From: a virus
IMG/VR virus record: IMGVR_UViG_3300037882_001949
Span: 1-60,816 of that record
Reading direction: 5' to 3' (one strand)
DNA: 60,816 bases
The notes under the pieces were generated by a model, which searched no databases, had not been told where the DNA came from, and worked only from the letters and a program-made list of their open reading frames with translations. Positions 53,185 to 59,800 of the stretch are shown here, piece after piece. Each line of letters begins with the position of its first letter. The stretch's first letter is position 1. A program made the translations under genes and the position numbers.

Positions 53185-53776
53185 ATGAAATTAATTAAAT
53201 CATTTAATGAATGGTGTGATGAAGCATTACAACTATTAAAAGGAGCCGAATATTGTTTAATATCATCATTCAACCTTAATTATACAGAAGCATTAAATGA
53301 TAGTGTTTTTGATATATTACAAGCAACATCTAAAATACCTCATAGGATTATTATAGGTATTAGTACATCTCAATGTATTCCAAATTGTCCACATTGTATT
53401 ATTAATAATACTGTTAAATATCAAAATGTAGATAGACTTAAATCTATTACAAATAACTATAGAATAGTACAAGAATTACATATGAAATCATTTATTACTA
53501 ATAATGGTGTTATAATAGGTGGTATGAATATTACGGGTTCTGGATGGATTGATAGATGTATTAGTAGAATATAATAACCAAATATTTGGTAATGGTAAAT
53601 TATTAATAGATTTTACACTTAAAGTAAATCCTAAAGATAATACTATTACAATTAGAAAAATTAAAGATAATTGGAATAGAGAAGAAGTTATCAATCTTAT
53701 TCAAAAATTAGAAACAGATGGTGCTGATTATTTTGGACAAAAATTTTTAGAACAATGGATTGAAAATAATCTTTAA
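53185..53776 (+). pseudogene. Phospholipase D-superfamily protein broken by a GGAT duplication
   Basis: From ATG 53185 the protein has FNEWCDEALQLLKGAEYCLI, a CIPNCPHC cluster (Cys64, Cys68, Cys71) and the PLD motif HMKSFITNNGVIIGGMNITG with His99 and Lys101, typical of PLD-like nucleases that work as dimers. At 53542-53549 the sequence GGATGGAT shifts the frame and the first frame ends at 53574. Removing one GGAT gives GSG-LIDVLVEYNNQIFGNGK and an intact frame to 53776, about 195 residues. The substrate is probably DNA or phospholipid; which cannot be told. Confidence 0.75.
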
Positions 53777-53797
53777 AAATATTGTTTAACAGGTAAA

Positions 53798-53871
53798 GCT
53801 CTTGTATCTCAATTGGTTAGAGAGTCAGACTCATAATCTGAAGGTTATAGGTTCGAGACCTATCGAGAGCA
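53798..53871 (+). tRNA. tRNA-Met (anticodon CAT, elongator type)
   Basis: Acceptor GCTCTTG/CGAGAGC, D arm with CAATTGGTTAGAG, anticodon arm TCAGA-CTCATAA-TCTGA, T arm GGTTCGAGACC. The anticodon arm matches elongator Met tRNAs of Bacteroidota; a lysidine-modified Ile tRNA cannot be excluded from sequence alone. Confidence 0.9.
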
Positions 53872-54169
53872 CATTAAAATAATTGTATTACTTAATTTAG
53901 TGTGTGTTAAGGACAATTATTTAATACCCTAATTATAAGTTTAATTAGGGTTTAACTTATTACTAACAAATAAAATATAAAAATATGAGTAAATCTTCAA
54001 ACAAGCTTAAAATAGAATGTTTATTAGACTATTTAAAATCATTAAAAAGATAATAAAATACTAATTTTTAAAGTTATGAATTACAAACAAATCAAAACTC
54101 CTTATGGTGGTTACTAGTAATAGTATTTAGGTTAACCTTTATTAACAATAAAACATTTAAAAAACAATT
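53872..54169 (+). other. Stretch with only minute reading frames
   Basis: Apart from the 22-codon frame at 53985 there is a 13-codon frame at 54076-54117 (MNYKQIKTPYGGY), both with AT-rich leaders. The latter is followed by further stop codons. Nothing else is seen. Confidence 0.4.
53985..54053 (+). CDS. Possible micropeptide, 22 aa
   Basis: The frame reads MSKSSNKLKIECLLDYLKSL then KR and a stop. It is basic with an amphipathic helix. The ATG is preceded by AAAATATAAAAAT, like that of real genes nearby. Too short to be sure. Confidence 0.3.
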   Translation: MSKSSNKLKIECLLDYLKSLKR

Positions 54170-54523
54170 ATGAAAAAACAAGAAGTACCTTTAAAAGAAT
54201 TCTTACAATCTCGTGAATACGAAATTATTAATTCTAACATTAAAAGTTTAATAAATAACAATAATGTTATGTTTAATACAGGTTCTAAATTTAGAGATGA
54301 TATTAAATTTACAACAAATTTAATAAATCATAAAGAAATGCAGGAATCTTTTGTTAAATCACCTGAAGAAAGAAATAAATTAAGAGATTTTAAACAATTA
54401 TTTAAAAGTAAATCTTTTGATGTAATTAATCAGTTACTTAAAGCTAAGGAACAAGCAAAAGCTCAAATATTAAGCTATTCATTAAATATGCCTAATAGTA
54501 ATATAGTATTTATAAACAAATAA
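54170..54523 (+). CDS. Hypothetical protein, 117 aa
   Basis: Helical and basic, with EVPLKEFLQSREYEIINSNI, a flexible middle and a second helical block (FDVINQLLKAKEQAKAQILS). No domain recognised. It is preceded by an AT-rich leader (AACATTTAAAAAACAATT) typical of Bacteroidota translation starts. Confidence 0.65.
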   Translation: MKKQEVPLKEFLQSREYEIINSNIKSLINNNNVMFNTGSKFRDDIKFTTNLINHKEMQESFVKSPEERNKLRDFKQLFKSKSFDVINQLLKAKEQAKAQILSYSLNMPNSNIVFINK

Positions 54524-54534
54524 AAATATTAAAA

Positions 54535-54645
54535 ATGAAATTAATAATATTTGTAATATGCCTGTTTGGCGTATTAGCATATACAATAAAACAAAAAAAT
54601 GATGAAGAAGATAATGATGATAATGGTTATTCTACTAGTATTTAG
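54535..54645 (+). CDS. Small membrane peptide, 36 aa
   Basis: MKLIIFVICLFGVLAYTI is a membrane segment, followed by an acidic tail (NDEEDNDDNG). It overlaps the next gene by 47 bases in another frame. The overlap lowers confidence, yet initiation context and composition fit a small envelope protein. Confidence 0.4.
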   Translation: MKLIIFVICLFGVLAYTIKQKNDEEDNDDNGYSTSI

Positions 54646-54937
54646 TAGTAAATCACAAACAAAAAATAAAGATGATGATATTGAAATATCATTTAACATA
54701 TATTTAGATAATAAAAAAACTGAAACAGATTCTGTACAAGTTAAATTTGTTTCAAAAAATAACAAATCTCTATATGTTTACCCTACTTATATAACAGATA
54801 GTTTTATAACGTATTTTAAACCTAATAGGGTGTATAATATGGTTATATCACATCCTAAATATAATAATCAAATAGTTAAAATTAATACTTATAAAATTAA
54901 AAATAAAACTATTAATGTATATTTAAATAAGAGTTAA
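54599..54937 (+). CDS. Secreted protein with signal peptide, 112 aa
   Basis: MMKKIMMIMVILLVFSSKSQ is a signal peptide with probable cleavage after the Ser-rich stretch. The mature part is beta-rich and ends IVKINTYKIKNKTINVYLNK. It resembles in plan the lipoprotein at 56456 (N-terminal export signal followed by one small beta domain), so the two may be distantly related. Envelope role, possibly superinfection exclusion, is speculation. Confidence 0.6.
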   Translation: MMKKIMMIMVILLVFSSKSQTKNKDDDIEISFNIYLDNKKTETDSVQVKFVSKNNKSLYVYPTYITDSFITYFKPNRVYNMVISHPKYNNQIVKINTYKIKNKTINVYLNKS

Positions 54938-54939
54938 CC

Positions 54940-55101
54940 ATGAAATATTTAAAAGTCTCAATAATATTAATAATAATAATTTTTATAATGTTATTACTAG
55001 TAATGTTAGAAAAACATTATCAACCACTTATATGTTATTACATAATATGTTTTATGTTAGGTTGGAATTTTAGGTCAATATGTAAAAAATTTATAAACTA
55101 A
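54940..55101 (+). CDS. Small two-pass membrane protein, 53 aa
   Basis: Two hydrophobic stretches (VSIILIIIIFIMLLLVML and LICYYIICFMLGW) with a short loop between them; basic ends. It begins two bases after the preceding stop, so it is co-transcribed. Topology would suit a holin or envelope peptide, but it is far from the lysis genes. Not recognised. Confidence 0.55.
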   Translation: MKYLKVSIILIIIIFIMLLLVMLEKHYQPLICYYIICFMLGWNFRSICKKFIN

Positions 55102-55227
55102 AACATTTAAAATTAATAATAAACCACATTAATATCTTTAAAACTATTAAATAGTATTGTGCAGAGTTATCAATTAATTTTAATTAAAAACAAATAAACA
55201 ATAAATAAACAATTAAAAACAACAATT

Positions 55228-55725
55228 ATGAAAAGTACAGTAAAAATTACAAAAAATCCTAACACAAATGAAGTATTCACATTAAATACTAATCCTGATG
55301 GTTCAGCTAAATTGAGTAAAGATGGTCAACGTTGGGGAACTATTAGAGTTGAGCAACTTCAGGTTGTTAAACAAGGTAATATTTTAACTCCTAAACCAGT
55401 TTCAGCTTTAATAAGTATTTCTGAAGAAGGATATAAAAAAGCTAGTTCAATGTTAACAGAAGGTGCTGAATTTGGTGGTCAAATTATTCGTAAAGAAACT
55501 ACTGAAACTCAAAAAGATGGTTCACCTTTATTAGGTTGGAGAGAAAAACGTGCAGGTTCTGATGAAAATGCACCTGTTTGTAAAGTAAATGGTAAAACTA
55601 TTTACCAACAAACAATTCATACCGACGATTTAACTTTAACAGATGAGTTAATAGCTCATGATAATGCTGAAGAAATCAAAGCCTTCCAGGCTAAAACTAA
55701 AGCTGCAATGGCTTTAAACGGTTAA
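55228..55725 (+). CDS. Hypothetical protein with higher GC, 165 aa
   Basis: The protein is soluble, with beta-rich N-terminal sequence (VFTLNTNPDGSAKLSKDGQR, WGTIRVEQLQVVKQG), a central SEEGYKKASSMLTEGAEFGG, and an Ala/Lys-rich helical end (EEIKAFQAKTKAAMAL). Codons are less AT-biased than in neighbours, like the gene at 51596, which suggests high expression. Size and beta content would allow a small nucleic-acid-binding protein, but no motif supports this. A 126-base AT-rich leader precedes it. Confidence 0.7.
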   Translation: MKSTVKITKNPNTNEVFTLNTNPDGSAKLSKDGQRWGTIRVEQLQVVKQGNILTPKPVSALISISEEGYKKASSMLTEGAEFGGQIIRKETTETQKDGSPLLGWREKRAGSDENAPVCKVNGKTIYQQTIHTDDLTLTDELIAHDNAEEIKAFQAKTKAAMALNG

Positions 55726-55788
55726 TTTAAGCTGAATATAAACATATACTCTCTAATAGGCTATAATAGCTTATTAGGGGGTATTTAT

Positions 55789-55862
55789 GACCTTATAGCT
55801 CAACTGAATAGAGCAACAGGTTTCTAACCTGTAGGTTTTAGGTTTGATTCCTAATAAGGTCA
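55789..55862 (+). tRNA. tRNA-Arg (anticodon TCT)
   Basis: Acceptor GACCTTA/TAAGGTC, D arm with CTCAACTGAATAGAG, anticodon arm ACAGG-TTTCTAA-CCTGT (TCT), T arm TTTAG-GTTTGATTC. It reads AGA, the main Arg codon here. An inverted repeat (CTAATA...TATTAG) lies just upstream and may help processing. Confidence 0.9.
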
Positions 55863-56100
55863 CTTTAGTTAACAAATTAGTGTATTATACTTATTAAACA
55901 GCTACTGATTAACACTAAACAGTAATATACAAGGCCTTTTATAGTCTCTATCATTACAACAAAGATATAAGATTTGTTTAGGTTAGGTTAATGTATAAAT
56001 TCACTTAGCTCTTGTAATGAGTAAGTTAAGCGTTGAATCAATATACTCCACTTATAGGACAGTAGTTGTTTATTAAATAAATAAATTAAAATTTAAAAAC
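55863..56100 (+). other. Gene-free leader region with a stable hairpin
   Basis: No gene is visible. ACTTA-G-CTC and GAG-TAAGT form a hairpin around TTGTAAT near 56002-56027. The last 30 bases are an AT-rich leader for the gene at 56101. A promoter for that gene could not be pinned down. Confidence 0.4.
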
Positions 56101-56439
56101 ATGAAAATATCAATTAATGGTAATATAATAGAAACAGAGGATATTTATAGAATTAGTGAAATTACATCTAAAGATAAAGATCACATTAGTAATTTTTTTA
56201 CAATATATATGTTTAATAATCAAATATTACAAGTTTCTAATTATTCTGGTTGTTATATTGACAACAATTATATTTCTATCAATAATGAAAACACACATAA
56301 CACTAGAGATATAACTAAACTTAAAGAATTATTTGAAAAATTAAATAAAGAATGTTTAAATAAGATAATTAAAACTAGACAAGATATAGTTGATATATGG
56401 TCTAATAATCAAAGTAATATACCAAAATTCGAGTTATAA
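56101..56439 (+). CDS. Hypothetical protein, 112 aa
   Basis: Beta-rich N-terminal two-thirds (MKISINGNIIETEDIYRISE, FFTIYMFNNQILQVSNYSG) and a helical end (KELFEKLNKECLNKIIKT). The pattern suggests a small PH-like or ribbon domain, but nothing is recognised. It precedes the lipoprotein gene by 16 bases. Confidence 0.62.
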   Translation: MKISINGNIIETEDIYRISEITSKDKDHISNFFTIYMFNNQILQVSNYSGCYIDNNYISINNENTHNTRDITKLKELFEKLNKECLNKIIKTRQDIVDIWSNNQSNIPKFEL

Positions 56440-56455
56440 ATTAAAAATAAAAAAT

Positions 56456-56818
56456 ATGAAAAAAATAATGTGCTTAATGATATTAATAAGTCTAATATCA
56501 TGTCAAAAGAAAGATAAACCTATTGAAAAACTGTATAATATTGATATAACAGTATATCAGCAAGATACTAGTGCTATTATACCACAACCTGTTAGAAATG
56601 CTACAGTAATACTACAATCTAATAATTACTATGAGTATAAAGAGGTTATTGAAGGTAATTGTAACTTTAAATTCAATGATTTAAAAGAGAATATATATGA
56701 TTGTACAGTTATTGGTAAAATAACTACAGGTAGTTATAATGGTCAAGTTAGAAATAAAACATTAAAATTATATCTTAAAACTAATTATATTGATACTATA
56801 ATAGTTAAGAAAGAGTAA
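56456..56818 (+). CDS. Predicted lipoprotein, 120 aa
   Basis: Starting at ATG 56456 the protein has MKKIMCLMILISLISCQKKD, a lipoprotein signal with lipobox LISC. The mature part is a single beta-rich domain (ATVILQSNNYYEYKEVIEGN, DCTVIGKITTGSYNGQV) that resembles carboxypeptidase-regulatory or prealbumin-like folds common in Bacteroidota surface lipoproteins. An envelope function is likely, its target unknown. It ends nine bases before the tmRNA. Confidence 0.68.
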   Translation: MKKIMCLMILISLISCQKKDKPIEKLYNIDITVYQQDTSAIIPQPVRNATVILQSNNYYEYKEVIEGNCNFKFNDLKENIYDCTVIGKITTGSYNGQVRNKTLKLYLKTNYIDTIIVKKE

Positions 56819-56826
56819 AGATATTA

Positions 56827-57219
56827 GGGGAGCTGAGTTGGCTATTGACTCTAATATGTAAAGTATAATAAGCAAGTAGTGAGATGTAATCTATCACTTT
56901 AATACATGGTTATAAAGTCTTAATTGACAAAGTGGTAATCACCAACGAAGTAGGGTCACGTGCAGACGTCCTTGCGGTTGTAAAAAACGCTTCTGCAAAA
57001 GTGATTCAATTCACACCTTCTCCTAAAAAAGTAGAGTTAGAGTTAGCAGCCTAATTTAGGGAAATTCCATTTAAGGAGTCTTTGGGTATAAACTAAAATA
57101 TCTCAGATTTTATTTCTGTAAAAAATAAATAGTCTGTATTAGACAATAAACTTATACTAAACTTGTAGAAAATTATATAATACTATTGGAATACAGGGTA
57201 TCGTACACCCTGCTCTCCA
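56827..57219 (+). ncRNA. ssrA: tmRNA (trans-translation RNA) with extended tag frame
   Basis: The 5' end GGGGAGCTGAGTTGGCTATT matches the tmRNA start (GGGGCTGA...), and GGGGAGC (56827-56833) pairs over seven positions with GCTCTCC (57212-57218), followed by discriminator A and CA. The 3' part contains ACTAAACTTGTAG (57156-57168), like ACTAAGCATGTAG of E. coli tmRNA, then TTGGAATACAGGG and a T arm CAGGGT-ATCGTAC-ACCCTG. Between them lies a resume-type context ATAAAGTC at 56912-56919, where E. coli has AATAGTC, about 93 bases from the 5' end, then an open frame to TAA 57052-57054. tmRNA charged with Ala rescues stalled ribosomes and tags the peptide for proteolysis. Confidence 0.88.
56920..57054 (+). 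other. tmRNA tag reading frame, about 44 codons
   Basis: If translation resumes at TTA (56920-56922) the tag reads LIDKVVITNEVGSRADVLAV, then VKNASAKVIQFTPSPKKVEL and ELAA before TAA. The end LAA is the usual protease-recognition end of tmRNA tags. The segment has no ATG start and no ribosome site, and GC content is much higher than around it, which suggests a foreign or codon-selected insertion. Usual tags are roughly 8 to 35 residues. Confidence 0.7.
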
Positions 57220-57221
57220 CA

Positions 57222-57579
57222 GGAGTTTTGTTAAACAAAGTAATAGTTTATTAATATTATGTAAAAATAACTAACATCTAATAAATGTTATACTTGAGAT
57301 GAAACATATCAGGGTGCTGTTGTGAAACATCATAAAATCAGATTAACATAAAACTATCAAAGTTATCATAGTGAGATAGTCTTAATTATATTAGCTAACA
57401 GAGGTAGTAGTTTACTTAAGCTTGCTGAGTAATATAAATTAAGTTTAACATACAGGGATAACCAGTCATGAATGCTGTATGTAGTCACTAGACTTAGTGT
57501 TTCAAGGGTAAAGTATAAAAAGATTAAATGTCTTGATAAAAAAGAGAAGTCTTGAAACTAAGCAATTATTAACCAAATA
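57222..57579 (+). ncRNA. Candidate structured RNA downstream of tmRNA
   Basis: No gene is visible. Helices include CATACAG/CTGTATG, CACTA-GACT-TAGTG, TTACT/AGTAA and the long-range TTTCAAG (57500-57506) with CTTGAAA (57551-57557). A terminator ends the region. It could be one long RNA, several small ones or the leader of the gene at 57629. Confidence 0.42.
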
Positions 57580-57616
57580 AAAACTAGTTAGGCTGAGGCA
57601 AACCTAGTTTTATTTT
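57580..57616 (+). terminator. Terminator candidate closing the tmRNA region
   Basis: AAAACTAG (57580-57587) pairs with CTAGTTTT (57604-57611) around a 16-base loop and is followed by ATTTT. It lies 12 bases before the next start codon. Confidence 0.6.
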
Positions 57617-57628
57617 AAAATTATTAGT

Positions 57629-58757
57629 ATGAAAACATTTAAAATTGAAACATGTTCTTGCGGTTGTGGTAAATCATATCCTGTAGGAAAATCTAAACCA
57701 GCTGGTTGGAAACAAGAAGGTAATTCTGTTATTAGATTATCAGATAATGTAAAATTCTCTAAAGGTGATATTATACAAAGATTTACTGAACAAGGTAAAC
57801 AATATTGTGATATGATTATTAGCGATATTGATTTTTACTATAAAGGAAAAGATAGTAATCTTAGAGATACTTTTTATATAAGAGCTAAAATAGTTGAAAA
57901 TGCTGATATTCCTGAATATGTAAAATGTATTAAACAAATTTATGAAAATGATAATCCTAAAATAGGACAAATTATTAAAGCTGATATAAATGGTAATTTA
58001 CATGGTATATGTATGTATAATTCTATAACTTATAAAGATAATTTTATACCATCAACTAAAGAAGAATATGATGCTCAATTTGTTAAAAAAGATTATGAGA
58101 TATTATCTTTTAAAGTAAATACTTGCAAGTATACGTTAAAAGATAGTCAAAATGTATATAGCAACGGCATATTTAGCTATACATTAGAAAAAATATTATT
58201 TTATTTAACTGCTGTAAATAATCCAAGTGTAATACATAGTGTTAAACGTCTATCAGATGGTGAAATTTTTACTGTTGGTGTTTTGGGTACAACTTATTAT
58301 TTCAGGTGGATGGGAAAGTAATAATACAATATTATCAAAAATAGAAATATTAAATAGTAATGTTATATTTTATATTAATCAAAATGAACATAAAAATTTT
58401 AAATATGAACATGGTATAAATAATTGGAGAAAGTATATTCCTAAACAACCATTATTTAAAACTGAAGATGGTATTGATATTTATGAAGGTGATTCATTTT
58501 ATTGTGTAGATATTGGTCTGGTTAATAATTTTAAACCTTTTCCTAGATATGGTGGAGATGGTTTAGATTATAAATCTATAGAAGTTAAAAGTAGATGTTT
58601 TAAAGAATACAAAGCTGCTGAAAATTACATTAAATGTAATAAACCATGTTTATCATTAACAGAAGTATTAAATAATATTGATGGTTTAAATATATTAAAC
58701 AGAGATAATATTAAAAATAATATAACTAAACTAGTTAAATCTAAGTTAAATTTATAA
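57629..58757 (+). pseudogene. Hypothetical phage protein split by a one-base frameshift
   Basis: The first frame (57629-58321) has CSCGCGKSYPVGKSKPAGW at its start and HSVKRLSDGEIFTVG near its end. The second (frame of 58239-58757) continues with ISGGWESNNTILSKIEILNS, then KTEDGIDIYEGDSFYCVD and AAENYIKCNKPCLSLTEVL. In Bacteroidota phage proteins RLSDGE-F-VGD and EDG-EI-EGD segments occur together in one chain. Deleting one G of the GGG at 58285-58287 gives TVGVLVQLIISGGWESN and restores one frame of about 375 residues. Function unknown; the N-terminal Cys motif may bind zinc. Confidence 0.65.
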
Positions 58758-58760
58758 ATT

Positions 58761-59003
58761 ATGAAAACAATTAAGTTCATATTATGGTTTATATTACATA
58801 GTAATAATCAAGTACATATAATAAAAACATATTATACAGATTTAAAGTATTATGAATATAAAGTATATAAGTGTTATTATATATGTTGTTTAATACCAAT
58901 ATGGATAAAAATTGATAATTTTAATTCTATAAATGATAATAAAAAGTATTCATATTATGTAATGAATAGTAATATAATAACTGAAAATTTAATATACAAA
59001 TAA
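58761..59003 (+). CDS. Small membrane-associated protein, 80 aa
   Basis: A hydrophobic N-terminus (IKFILWFILHSN) and a second short hydrophobic patch with Cys (CYYICCLIPIWIKI) surround a Tyr/Lys-rich region. The second patch resembles a monotopic membrane anchor. It begins three bases after the preceding stop. Not recognised. Confidence 0.55.
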   Translation: MKTIKFILWFILHSNNQVHIIKTYYTDLKYYEYKVYKCYYICCLIPIWIKIDNFNSINDNKKYSYYVMNSNIITENLIYK

Positions 59004-59022
59004 CTAAAAATAAATAATAAAA

Positions 59023-59208
59023 ATGGGATTTTTAAGCGGAATGTTTAGTGCTGTGGTAAAAACAGCACTAACACCAGTAGCAATTGTGAAAGATATAGTA
59101 AATATAGCAACTGATGAAGAAGCGGATTCAACAAAATCATTACTTGAAAGTGCTGGTGAAGATGTTATACAAGCAGCAGAAGATGCTGGAGATGGTAACA
59201 TTTTGTAA
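59023..59208 (+). CDS. Small conserved Bacteroidota phage protein, 61 aa
   Basis: MGFLSGMFSAVVKTALTPVA is an amphipathic or membrane-seeking helix, followed by IVKDIVNIATDEEADSTKSL and an acidic helix ending DGDGNIL. Proteins of this MGFL-(V/I)K-ALTP-A-(V/I)KD pattern recur in Bacteroidota phages; their role is unknown to me. GC is higher than in neighbours. It directly precedes the LemA-like gene. Confidence 0.65.
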   Translation: MGFLSGMFSAVVKTALTPVAIVKDIVNIATDEEADSTKSLLESAGEDVIQAAEDAGDGNIL

Positions 59209-59249
59209 TTATAATAATAAATAAAAATTAACAATTAAAAACAATAAAA

Positions 59250-59798
59250 ATGAAAAAAATATTAACTATATCAATAATTTTAGGAGTGTTAATTACAGGA
59301 ATAGTAATTTTATCAGGATTTGTATCATTTTCTAATGAAGAAATTACTTTACGAAGTAGTTTTAAGCAGAAATACGATGAAAGAACAGCTTTTTATGATA
59401 ATATGTGGAAAACATTAAGTCAAAAAGGTCAAATTGCTGTTAAAAATGATAGTTCTTTTAGGAAAAATATAGATATTATCATGAGTGGTCGTAAAGATTC
59501 TCAAGGTTTATTTATGAAATGGGTTACAGAAACAAATCCTAATGCTAACTATTCAGAAGTATCTGATTTATATAAAGATTTAAGTAGAGCTGTTGAAGCT
59601 AAACGTGAACAATTCTTTGTTGAAGAAAAGTATATGCAAGATATAGTCATGCAACATACCAATTTAATACAAAGATTCCCAGGTTCTTTATATAATAGTT
59701 TTTATGGTAGACAGATGCTTATTTATAAACCAATTACATCAACTATTACTGATGAAGTAATGCGTACTGGTAAAGATGATAATGTAAAAATATTTTAA
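59250..59798 (+). CDS. LemA-like membrane-anchored protein, 182 aa
   Basis: An N-terminal membrane anchor (ILTISIILGVLITGIVILSG, residues 4-23) is followed by a long helical body: YDERTAFYDNMWKTLSQKGQ, SRAVEAKREQFFVEEKYMQD and a C-terminal RFPGSLYNSFYGRQMLIYKP. This plan, one anchor plus a three-helix bundle, is that of LemA-family proteins, several of which are found in phages of Bacteroidota. The phage role is unsettled; it may organise membrane complexes. Confidence 0.68.
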   Translation: MKKILTISIILGVLITGIVILSGFVSFSNEEITLRSSFKQKYDERTAFYDNMWKTLSQKGQIAVKNDSSFRKNIDIIMSGRKDSQGLFMKWVTETNPNANYSEVSDLYKDLSRAVEAKREQFFVEEKYMQDIVMQHTNLIQRFPGSLYNSFYGRQMLIYKPITSTITDEVMRTGKDDNVKIF

Positions 59799-59800
59799 TT

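Noticed and set aside
56892-57054. A conventional protein gene ending in ELELAA
   Set aside because: The frame has no ATG, GTG or TTG start with a leader, an in-frame stop lies just upstream, and it is enclosed by tmRNA 5' and 3' domains.
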